Source of the DNA: Thermoplasmatales archaeon
GTDB lineage: Archaea > Thermoplasmatota > E2 > DHVEG-1
NCBI GenBank assembly: GCA_023128855.1
Contig: JAGMDE010000058.1
Location: 1-13,247 of the forward strand
Length of the DNA stretch: 13,247 nt
Direction: 5' to 3'
Part shown: positions 7,645 to 13,247 of the stretch, one piece after another
Numbering within the stretch: position 1 is the stretch's first letter
Layout: every line of letters starts with the position of its first letter
The notes under the pieces: model-generated
The model's database searches: none
Seen by the model: only the letters and a program-made list of their open reading frames with translations
Told to the model about the DNA's origin: nothing
Translations under genes and position numbers: made by a program

Positions 7645-7770
7645 TCACATTTCAACCCAGCATTTTTCACAATAATCTTTCCGTTTAAACCCTTCAATTC
7701 TCGAAAAATGTTTTAAATCATCAAACATGTTATCATCTTCAATTACCATTCCACATCTATCACATTTCAT
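7645..7770 (-). CDS. 41-residue zinc-ribbon protein
   Basis: A short gene starting MKCDRCGMVIEDDNMFDDL and ending DYCEKCWVEM. Two CxxC pairs, Cys3/Cys6 and Cys34/Cys37, separated by 27 residues, form a clear zinc-ribbon or treble-clef-like metal site, and the spacer is polar and charged (HFSRIEGFKRK). The TGA at 7645-7647 overlaps the ribosome site of the membrane protein gene, whose ATG follows 12 bp later, so both sit in one operon. The beta-helix gene ends 45 bp upstream (stop at 7816) and may be in the same transcript. The function is unknown: it may bind nucleic acid or protein, or be a small regulator. A chance frame with two well-formed CxxC pairs and tight operon spacing is unlikely. 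Confidence 0.7.
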   Translation of the reverse strand: MKCDRCGMVIEDDNMFDDLKHFSRIEGFKRKDYCEKCWVEM

Positions 7771-7815
7771 TCATATCAAATCCGATGATTTTAATTCACT
7801 CACCAACTGCGGTGT

Positions 7816-8811
7816 TTATATATCATATGGTTGTTTTGCAGGACGCCAGTCAAAGTTGAACCAGGGGATAGGTAGAACACCGAACCTGCCAAGAAGGATC
7901 TTGGGAAGGCCATGTATTCTTTGGTTATCCCAATAGTTGCCCTTCCAACGGTTGAAAAAAGAGTATCCTTTGAACTCTACATGCCCAGCATATCCACTAT
8001 TGATAAAATTGTTCTCATAGAACTTGTTTCTCATGCTCAGAGATAAAAATACTCCCTCTTCATTATGAGCGATATTGTTTCTCTTTATGAGGTTGTTACA
8101 GGATTCTAGTATAACCATTCCCTGACGTGCATGTGTAATATTGTTATTTGTAATTGTATTGCCATGTCCACACCATAACAGGATACCCTCATATCCTATG
8201 TCTGTAATGGTGTTATTTGTAAATGTTGAATCTGACGCATCATACCAGATGCCCTGCCTAGAGTTTATAATTATGTTTTCAGAAACCATATGATTAGATC
8301 CGGCTAATAAAATACTAGCATCCATTATGTCTCTAAAAATGTTGTTTGAAATAGTATCATAATGTGAATTTATAACATATAACCCTGCATCAACCATCCA
8401 TGTGTCTTTTATGACTTTCTGAATGGTAAATCCACTCACAGTTGTTCTATTGGTCAAAATACGGATAATGGATGCTCCAAATACACAATGTTCATCAGGT
8501 ATAATGTAGCGTCCATCAATAATTGTATTATATTTGTTTTCACCAATAAGATTTATTGATTTGGTGATATTTATTTTTTCGTAATAGGTGCCGTTGTAGA
8601 CAAAAACAGTATCACCATCACTGGTAATGTTGATCCCATCATTTATTGTCTTAACATGTGTCTCATTATACCATTCAGGATCTGCATCATCATCAACATA
8701 AATAGTTTTTGGGCTTAGAATAAAAGTATCTGAAGCTATATCCTCAGCACCTATAGAAATACTATTCACTATAAGCACAAAGACCAACAATGGCAATATA
8801 TATCTGATCAT
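7816..8811 (-). CDS. Secreted NosD-like right-handed beta-helix protein
   Basis: A 331-residue secreted protein and homologue of the one at 2679-3821. A signal peptide occupies about 1-22 (YILPLLVFVLIVNSISIGA). The beta-helix cap is at 36-100 (TIYVDDDADPEWYNETHVKT, DTVFVYNGTYYEKINITKSI, NLIGENKYNTIIDG). PbH1 coils follow, about 110-275 (NSHYDTISNNIF, SDSTFTNNTITDI, HGNTITNNNITHA). The C-terminus has NRWKGNYWDNQRI and ends FNFDWRPAKQPYDI. The ATG at 8809-8811 has GAGAGG about 10 bp upstream and is 42 bp after the stop of the protease, giving the same protease then beta-helix order as module A. Probably an extracellular glycan-binding or structural protein; no active site is assignable. Confidence 0.87.
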   Translation of the reverse strand: MIRYILPLLVFVLIVNSISIGAEDIASDTFILSPKTIYVDDDADPEWYNETHVKTINDGINITSDGDTVFVYNGTYYEKINITKSINLIGENKYNTIIDGRYIIPDEHCVFGASIIRILTNRTTVSGFTIQKVIKDTWMVDAGLYVINSHYDTISNNIFRDIMDASILLAGSNHMVSENIIINSRQGIWYDASDSTFTNNTITDIGYEGILLWCGHGNTITNNNITHARQGMVILESCNNLIKRNNIAHNEEGVFLSLSMRNKFYENNFINSGYAGHVEFKGYSFFNRWKGNYWDNQRIHGLPKILLGRFGVLPIPWFNFDWRPAKQPYDI

Positions 8812-8853
8812 GATTAAAGCCTCTCTTTTATCCTATTACGACTATTTAATTGT

Positions 8854-11595
8854 TTACGTTGGTAGTTGTAAAGCCATGAAGAACTGCTGTAGCCTTGGGA
8901 AAAAATTGAGAAAACCCTGGAAGTTACAGTTGCGTTCTCTACTATTAACCATATCAAATGCATTAACTAGACCATGACCACCACCAGATATAGGTATAGC
9001 TGTTGAAAACAGTCTAGCTTTACCTAAAACTTTATCATAACCATATCGAGCAAAGTAAAGAGCCAATACACCAGCGACATGCGGTGCTGCCATAGAAGTG
9101 CCACTCAGTTTTTTATACATATCAGAACCAGATACTTTATATGTTGAAATAATGTTATTACCCGGAGCTACAACATCAAGATTAGAGCCATGATTACTCC
9201 AACTGCATAAATTCAGGTTTTCATCCACAGCACCAACTGATATAACTGATCCAAAACGAGCAGGATAACACAATTTGGATAACCCATCGTTTCCAGCAGC
9301 AGCCACTATAAGAGTATCTCTAATATAATAAGCATAGTCACATGCAACATGAAGCAATGTGTTTAAACCATATCCACCAAGGCTCATACTGATGACATCT
9401 ACGTAACAGTCATCCTGAGCAGCATGTATAATTCCCTCAGCAATAGTACTTGCATATCCAGCTCCATTACCATCTAACACTTTTACATAGGCACCTGCAT
9501 ACCGACTTACCCCTGCAATGCCTCTAGTATTATCAGTAACAGCACCTACTATACCAGCAACATGAGTTCCATGCTTAACATAACAATCATCATTAGGATT
9601 ATTATCATTGTTTACAAAATCATAGTTTACAGCATTAGTGCCCCAATATATATCTATGTGATCATTACATCCTGTATCCAATATTGCTACTTTAGCAGCT
9701 GCTCCTCCCTTTGTTATATCCCAAGCTTGAGGACAGTTAATCGCTTTAGGACCCCACTGTTCATCCCAGAGAGGATCATTTGGTTCAAAACATGTCTGAT
9801 AAATAAAGTTCAACTCAGCATACTCCACATCCTCTAACTGTTCAGCCATCTCAATAAAAACTTCCAAGTCTATCCCATAGATCTCTACTATGACCGTATT
9901 CAACTCCACAAGCCAATCCACAATAGGATATCCCAATACATCATCCATCTCTGTTACATCCACATATGATTTAAAACCGACAATTACCTCCTCTGAACCA
10001 TAGTATACTACATTCGGATCACTTGGCGCACCAGGATAATACTCTTTGTACTCACCCTCAAATGGTTCATATTGTTTCTCTTCATCCATCGCTCTTTGCA
10101 CAAGAGCATCAAGATCGAAATCCCTAGATGTCTCTGTTTTTTCTGATCGTCCAAAGATTTTTTCCAAGAAAATAAATAATGGTCTATCTTTCAGCAAACT
10201 CTTAATTTTTTCAAGGAAAAACGGGATATTTCTCTCTCTACTCTTACCATCTGGGGAAACAAAATGCCAGTATAATGATCCATTTGCGAAGGCATATGAG
10301 AGTAACGGTATGGATTCAGTTCCATCTGCGTGCCTATTACCCTTAACTGTTACTAGGCAGTCATGTATGTTCCAAGTGTGTTGCTCTTCGCCCATAGGAT
10401 CACTTGTTACCAACATTTCAAACCTAATTGTTCCACCTTCTTCATAAGCAGTATAGTTTTCAAATGTACCTCTGCAGCTTATAGTTACAACTTCACTTGG
10501 TAGCAGTCGATCTACTCTTCCCTCAATTAATATTGGTTTACTCCAAGGGTCATCCAATGTCCAATTGTAAGCTGTTTCAATAGCATTAAATAACTTCTGG
10601 GCAAGCAATACAACTACTCCAGTATATATACCAGCTTCTATAAGTATCCGTCTCGCTGCAGGTAATACATATTCTATCAAATCATGTATTAAGTCAGGGA
10701 GTCCCCCGTAAAAAATGCCGTTGATAGCAGCAGAAAACCATTCAATAAAGTCCACCATCCATTCTGTTATATTAATGACATCTTTTTTGATTAAAATAAG
10801 GAAAGCTGCAGTTACACCAAGTATTTTTGTGACATTTGCACTTATCATAACAAGATGTTTAGCGATTTGCCCAGTCCATCCCATCCGATCACTTTTAAGA
10901 ATATTAGGAAGAATTCTAGCACCATCAAAGAAAGTAAGATTGTAAAGACTGGGTATCTCAGGTACACAATATGTTTTTTCATACCAATGCGGAGCACTAG
11001 CTTCCACTTCTGGTTCTGTTGGAATATAATCAACATCCATCCAGTGTTTTACAGTTTCATCATCAATGTTGTCATAAGGATAACTCTCATGTCCATCTAA
11101 AGGTTCTACTTCAAGAAAAGCTTTTTTTCCAGCAACTGGCCTTTCTTCATCTATAGCTATTTCATAATTACTCTCAAGATAACCAATGCTAACAATCTTG
11201 CTAATACACTCATCATCGTCCAAATCCACAGTATCTATCCATTCATCAGAATAAAGAACTGTACCACTTGCTAAGTCACCTGCTAAAAGGTTTAACTTTA
11301 CTTTGATATCTCCAGAGTATCCTGGATTCCATGCTTCAATAGTATGAGCGCATATAGTATATCCTAGACCATACATTACTTTGCCTCCTAATCCACGAGT
11401 TCGAGCCTTAATTTCATCTAAAAAAAAGTCATCAATTATCACTTCTAAATTACAATTAACACGTCCTGCTCCAGCAATATTCCATTTTTCATTCTCTTCT
11501 TTTGTGCTTAGTTGCATACCATTTAAGGCTGGTACAATTGCAACCAAGATCATCAAAACAACAGCTCCGATTCCAAAAAACTTTTTCTTATTCAT
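8854..11595 (-). CDS. Large secreted subtilase (S8) with long unknown N-terminal region
   Basis: A 913-residue protein. I start it at the ATG 11593-11595 because AAGGAGGA lies 8-15 bp upstream and the signal peptide (MNKKKFFGIGAVVLMILVAI, ending about residue 26) begins there; an ATG at 11637 would add 14 residues. Residues about 45-170 look like a beta-sandwich. Residues 240-345 hold hydrophobic helical stretches (ANVTKILGVTAAFLILIKK; GIYTGVVVLLA). Residues 365-520 are unrecognised. A prodomain lies about 530-600 (EVIVGFKSYV; VEYAELNFIY). The subtilisin domain is 605-890 with Asp640 (AILDTGC), His675 (HGTHVAG), Asn769 (AAAGND) and Ser834 (GTSMAAPHVAG). The tail is FQGFLNFFPRLQQFF. A prodomain after about 500 residues of other sequence is unusual. 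Probably an extracellular or envelope protease. Confidence 0.92.
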   Translation of the reverse strand: MNKKKFFGIGAVVLMILVAIVPALNGMQLSTKEENEKWNIAGAGRVNCNLEVIIDDFFLDEIKARTRGLGGKVMYGLGYTICAHTIEAWNPGYSGDIKVKLNLLAGDLASGTVLYSDEWIDTVDLDDDECISKIVSIGYLESNYEIAIDEERPVAGKKAFLEVEPLDGHESYPYDNIDDETVKHWMDVDYIPTEPEVEASAPHWYEKTYCVPEIPSLYNLTFFDGARILPNILKSDRMGWTGQIAKHLVMISANVTKILGVTAAFLILIKKDVINITEWMVDFIEWFSAAINGIFYGGLPDLIHDLIEYVLPAARRILIEAGIYTGVVVLLAQKLFNAIETAYNWTLDDPWSKPILIEGRVDRLLPSEVVTISCRGTFENYTAYEEGGTIRFEMLVTSDPMGEEQHTWNIHDCLVTVKGNRHADGTESIPLLSYAFANGSLYWHFVSPDGKSRERNIPFFLEKIKSLLKDRPLFIFLEKIFGRSEKTETSRDFDLDALVQRAMDEEKQYEPFEGEYKEYYPGAPSDPNVVYYGSEEVIVGFKSYVDVTEMDDVLGYPIVDWLVELNTVIVEIYGIDLEVFIEMAEQLEDVEYAELNFIYQTCFEPNDPLWDEQWGPKAINCPQAWDITKGGAAAKVAILDTGCNDHIDIYWGTNAVNYDFVNNDNNPNDDCYVKHGTHVAGIVGAVTDNTRGIAGVSRYAGAYVKVLDGNGAGYASTIAEGIIHAAQDDCYVDVISMSLGGYGLNTLLHVACDYAYYIRDTLIVAAAGNDGLSKLCYPARFGSVISVGAVDENLNLCSWSNHGSNLDVVAPGNNIISTYKVSGSDMYKKLSGTSMAAPHVAGVLALYFARYGYDKVLGKARLFSTAIPISGGGHGLVNAFDMVNSRERNCNFQGFLNFFPRLQQFFMALQLPT

Positions 11596-11602
11596 TTTTA
11601 TT

Positions 11603-11612
11603 TCCTCCTTAA
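11603..11612 (-). promoter_or_regulatory. Shine-Dalgarno site that decides the module B protease start
   Basis: Minus strand AAGGAGGAAA, ending about 7 bp before the ATG at 11595. No comparable site precedes the alternative ATG at 11637. Confidence 0.75.
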
Positions 11613-11644
11613 TATTCCAGCGATAATATATTATCATTGGGATG

Positions 11645-11659
11645 TGTATAAACGCTTCG
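11645..11659 (-). promoter_or_regulatory. BRE/TATA promoter of the module B protease operon
   Basis: Minus strand CGAAGCGTTTATACAC: a BRE-like CGAAGCG followed by TTTATACA. Transcription would begin near 11624, leaving a leader of about 29 nt that contains the AAGGAGGAAA site. Confidence 0.55.
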
Positions 11660-11700
11660 GTAAAATACGGCTAAAAACAGCTACTTTTTGGTATAAAATG

Positions 11701-11720
11701 GTGTATTTATGGTTATACAC
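11701..11720. repeat. Inverted repeat GTGTAT/ATACAC, possible operator
   Basis: GTGTAT (11701-11706) and ATACAC (11715-11720) form a perfect 6-bp inverted repeat around an 8-bp centre. A further GTGTATA lies at 11644-11650 inside the minus-strand TATA region. It sits between the divergent promoters of the protease gene and microprotein 1, so it could bind a regulator of either. No protein can be assigned. Confidence 0.35.
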
Positions 11721-11771
11721 TTAGGTTTCTAGTATATAAAAGTGTCTTTTTGCCATTTTGGCGTTCTGTCA

Positions 11772-11786
11772 CGAAAGGTTTATATA
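11772..11786 (+). promoter_or_regulatory. BRE/TATA promoter of microprotein 1
   Basis: CGAAAGGTTTATATA matches the archaeal BRE plus TATA consensus very well. Transcription would start near 11807-11811, at the edge of the inverted repeat at 11809-11823, leaving a leader of about 38 nt before the ATG at 11847. A second TATA-like element, TATATAAAAG, lies at 11733-11742. Confidence 0.7.
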
Positions 11787-11808
11787 ATGTCAAAGATAAA
11801 CTATATCA

Positions 11809-11823
11809 TGTCAACATATGACA
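11809..11823 (+). promoter_or_regulatory. Operator-like inverted repeat at the microprotein 1 start site
   Basis: TGTCA-ACATA-TGACA, a 5-bp inverted repeat with a 5-bp spacer, begins 38 bp before the start codon and coincides with the predicted transcription start. Two further TGTCA half-sites lie exactly 21 and 42 bp upstream (11788 and 11767). The same arrangement, TGTCA-N5-TGACG, is found before microprotein 2. A site at the transcription start would suit repression, and the adjacent Lrp-like protein is the obvious candidate binder; this is inference. Confidence 0.5.
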
Positions 11824-11846
11824 ATATGGTGGTAGGTGATAAAAAA

Positions 11847-11927
11847 ATGGAAAAAATTATAATTGGGGCAACCGCTATGGCTGCTGCGGTGGCTAGTGCG
11901 GGTATTCTTCCATTGCAATTTCTTTAA
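11847..11927 (+). CDS. 26-residue hydrophobic microprotein, copy 1
   Basis: A 26-codon gene beginning MEKIIIGATAMAAAV and ending GILPLQFL. After a charged MEK it is nearly all hydrophobic or small residues, so it could span or lie in the membrane, or be a secreted signal peptide. The start is chosen because AGGTGAT, a strong archaeal ribosome site, ends 6 bp before the ATG, and because the second copy at 13060 begins at the same methionine. The two copies share 21 of 26 residues. Four of the last five codons differ between copies but all still encode PLQFL, so the peptide itself appears to be conserved. It faces the Lrp-like gene tail to tail, 71 bp apart. A strong promoter lies upstream. No known family recognised. 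Confidence 0.7.
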   Translation: MEKIIIGATAMAAAVASAGILPLQFL

Positions 11928-11998
11928 ATATTTTTTAATATCTTTAAGAATTTAAAAAAATTAAGTATATTGTTCCACGAATTGATAATTTTGAGAGG
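11928..11998. terminator. AT-rich convergent gap, probable T-tract termination
   Basis: Immediately after microprotein 1 the plus strand carries ATATTTTTTAATATCTTT, a T-rich tract typical of archaeal termination. The minus strand beyond the Lrp stop has TTTTTTTAAA (around 11950-11960). The gap of 71 bp is close in length to the 75 bp gap after microprotein 2. Confidence 0.35.
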
Positions 11999-12967
11999 TT
12001 ATAATTCTGGTAGCCATCTTTCCTTGTGATATTCATCTACTATCCAAAATGTCTGTTTTTTAATGGCGTTGGGAAATTTTGTAGACAATTCTTCTTGGAT
12101 TTGATCTAGCTTATCAACGCTTTCGATAATTAATTCAAATTCTAAATCACACCAGCCTACAGCAACATCTAATGTATCACAGTAAGATTTTTGTTTTAAA
12201 TAATCCCAAATTGCATTTCGTTGCTTATGATCCCTAAGATATACCTCTAGTTTGTATTTGTAAAGGTTAAATTTTTGAATATCAATATGAACACGGAAAG
12301 CGTTGATTACTCCATTTTTTATTAAATTCTTCATTCGATAGTTTATTGTTTGTGAGGAACAATCAAGTTTTTCAGCAAGTTCTATTAGTGGTGTTCTTGC
12401 TTTTAAGGCGATTTCATTTAGAAGATCATAATCTGTTTTGTCGATTTCTACTGGTTTCCCTCCGCATGTTGTTCTATACATTAATCTATCCAAAGTATCG
12501 ACATTATCTAGTAAATAAGTGGATTTATAATTAAAAGCTTCAATGAAAGTGGAGAATGTATATTTTGCAAAATATTCTTCAAATTTATCAAGTGTTTTAT
12601 TCCAAAAATTATAAAACTCATACATATCTTTGACCCAAATAATTACATCAAAATCAATTTCTCCCTTTATTGACACTACTGCCCATGAATTTCTATAATT
12701 AACAAAGTGTTGAATTATCTCTTTCTTTATATCTGAACTTACATATTGGAAATTAATATAGATCCTGAAAACATTATATCTAAGTTTAAAGGTATTAATT
12801 GCGGTCCAAAAAGCCTTGATAATCCCTTCTTCTTGCATCCGGTTTATTCTGTAGGCTACTACATCTTTTTTAAGTCCAACTTTTTTACCTATCTGAGTAT
12901 TAGATTGTCTGCAATTTAAATCAAGCTCATATAGTATTTTCCTGTCTTTGAGGTCTATTTTAACCAT
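11999..12967 (-). CDS. Double Lrp/AsnC-like transcriptional regulator
   Basis: A 322-residue protein made of two Lrp/AsnC-like units. Unit 1 has a winged helix-turn-helix at about 5-55 (DRKILYELDLNCRQSNTQIG, VAYRINRMQEEGIIKAF) and an alpha/beta ligand-sensing-like part at 60-145. Unit 2 repeats this: HTH at 176-226 (DLLNEIALKARTPLIELAEK, INYRMKNLIKNGVINAF) and a second alpha/beta part to about 310. The closing FWIVDEYHKERWLPEL recurs in the truncated gene at the right edge. Typical single-unit Lrp proteins are about 150 residues, so this is an internal duplication; such double forms occur in archaea. It should bind DNA in the cytoplasm. Its start lies 92 bp from the divergent microprotein 2, and a candidate operator (TGTCA-N5-TGACG) lies between them. 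Confidence 0.88.
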   Translation of the reverse strand: MVKIDLKDRKILYELDLNCRQSNTQIGKKVGLKKDVVAYRINRMQEEGIIKAFWTAINTFKLRYNVFRIYINFQYVSSDIKKEIIQHFVNYRNSWAVVSIKGEIDFDVIIWVKDMYEFYNFWNKTLDKFEEYFAKYTFSTFIEAFNYKSTYLLDNVDTLDRLMYRTTCGGKPVEIDKTDYDLLNEIALKARTPLIELAEKLDCSSQTINYRMKNLIKNGVINAFRVHIDIQKFNLYKYKLEVYLRDHKQRNAIWDYLKQKSYCDTLDVAVGWCDLEFELIIESVDKLDQIQEELSTKFPNAIKKQTFWIVDEYHKERWLPEL

Positions 12968-12983
12968 CTTTCCAATTAAAAAG

Positions 12984-13000
12984 AATATATTTGCTATAGT
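12984..13000. promoter_or_regulatory. Shared AT-rich TATA region of the Lrp gene and microprotein 2
   Basis: AATATATTTGCTATAG offers TATA-like elements for both directions in the 92 bp divergent gap. CTATAG near 12994-12999 would start the plus transcript near the inverted repeat at 13023, and on the minus strand would start the Lrp transcript within a few bases of its ATG at 12967. Confidence 0.35.
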
Positions 13001-13022
13001 TAGAGTTTTGCTAGAATTACAG

Positions 13023-13037
13023 TGTCAGTATGTGACG
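13023..13037 (+). promoter_or_regulatory. Operator-like inverted repeat before microprotein 2
   Basis: TGTCA-GTATG-TGACG, the counterpart of TGTCA-ACATA-TGACA at 11809, beginning 37 bp before the start codon against 38 bp in copy 1. The half-sites are kept while the spacer and flanks have changed, which suggests a protein-binding site. Confidence 0.5.
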
Positions 13038-13059
13038 GTATACTGGATGGTGAAAAAAA

Positions 13060-13140
13060 ATGGAAAAAATTATAATTGGGGCAACCGCAATGGCTGCTAC
13101 GGTAGCTTTTATGGGTGTAAATCCATTACAGTTCTTATAA
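13060..13140 (+). CDS. 26-residue hydrophobic microprotein, copy 2
   Basis: The second copy of the microprotein, beginning MEKIIIGATAMAATV and ending GVNPLQFL, with the same length as copy 1. About 65 of 81 bases match, and the first 29 are identical. Differences from copy 1 in the middle (A to T, S to F, A to M, I to V, L to N) are mostly between small or hydrophobic residues, while the N-terminal 13 residues and the PLQFL end are unchanged. GGTGA ends 6 bp before the ATG. It diverges from the Lrp-like gene at 11999-12967 and converges on the truncated second Lrp-like gene, 75 bp away. Its size, sequence and setting match copy 1, so it belongs to a repeated cassette. Function unknown. Confidence 0.7.
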   Translation: MEKIIIGATAMAATVAFMGVNPLQFL

Positions 13141-13215
13141 TTATATTTTAATCACACTCATTAGGATATCATTCTTTAAGATAAGGTTTTTAATCAAGAT
13201 GATTTTTGTCTGGTC

Positions 13216-13247
13216 TTACATATCTGGTAGCCAACGCTCTCTATAAT
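13216..13247 (-). CDS. C-terminal end of a second Lrp-like regulator, cut by window edge
   Basis: The last ten minus-strand codons of a gene entering from the right: YRERWLPDM and a TAA at 13216-13218. They match the end of the double Lrp-like regulator (YHKERWLPEL) in position and sequence, and the gene has the same orientation and the same convergent placement beside a microprotein gene. I infer a paralogue of that regulator. Only 32 bases are visible, so the call rests on this short match and the repeated layout. Confidence 0.55.
   Translation of the reverse strand, partial: YRERWLPDM

Noticed and set aside
2679..8811. CRISPR-like or tandem DNA repeats in the beta-helix genes
   Set aside because: The repetition is at protein level (degenerate Asn-rich coils); the DNA units vary in length and sequence and lack fixed repeats or spacers.
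11742..11846. A 35-residue N-terminal extension of microprotein 1
   Set aside because: It would run through the TATA box and operator, has no counterpart before copy 2, and the AGGTGAT site points to the ATG at 11847.
12948..13151. A 67-codon plus-strand frame over the microprotein 2 region
   Set aside because: It runs in a different frame from the conserved 26-codon peptide and overlaps the Lrp gene start; the copy 1 region has no equivalent of it.
1..13247. tRNA or rRNA genes and insertion sequences
   Set aside because: No T-loop GGTTCAAATC-type motif in a cloverleaf setting, no rRNA-like block, and no transposase-like protein or terminal inverted repeats were seen.

Overview
The window is AT-rich and looks archaeal. 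Promoters read as BRE/TATA boxes (best case at 11772-11786) about 25 bp ahead of starts, and several genes appear leaderless while others carry GGAGG or GGTGA Shine-Dalgarno sites. The gene content is secreted subtilases, NosD-like beta-helix proteins and a two-repeat Lrp/AsnC regulator. I infer a Thermoplasmata-like euryarchaeon from the style of the secreted proteins, but nothing here is a phylogenetic marker, so that placement is tentative. Nearly every gene is on the minus strand; the two 26-residue microprotein genes near the right end are on the plus strand.

Left part (1-2700): a truncated gene at the edge, a small membrane protein, an operon of an unknown 84-residue protein and a flavodoxin, a candidate structured RNA at 1385-1470, a second small membrane protein, and a relic resembling the end of a Hint (intein-type) domain.

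Middle (2679-11595): two modules of the same design, each a large secreted subtilase followed directly by a secreted beta-helix protein. In module A (6478 down to 2679) the protease itself also ends in a beta-helix, and the two genes overlap by 4 bp. In module B (11595 down to 7816) the protease has about 520 residues of unfamiliar sequence before its prodomain, and the beta-helix gene is followed by a 41-residue zinc-ribbon gene and a membrane protein. All three beta-helix regions end in the same C-terminal signature, FDW-x-PA-x-x-PY[DE]I. A second C-terminal signature, FL-x-x-F..P-x-L-x-x-L, ends the module B protease and two gene relics. The gap between the modules (6479-7125) contains a decayed gene.

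Right part (11596-13247): the most novel feature. A 26-codon plus-strand gene faces, tail to tail, a 322-residue double Lrp/AsnC-like regulator. The arrangement then begins again: a second 26-codon gene (21 of 26 residues identical, about 80% at DNA level), about 75 bp, and the tail of a second regulator with a matching C-terminus cut by the window edge. Both microprotein genes have a TGTCA-N5-TGAC(A/G) inverted repeat 37-38 bp before the start and a GGTGA ribosome site. I infer a tandemly repeated microprotein/Lrp cassette in which the regulator probably controls the peptide gene.
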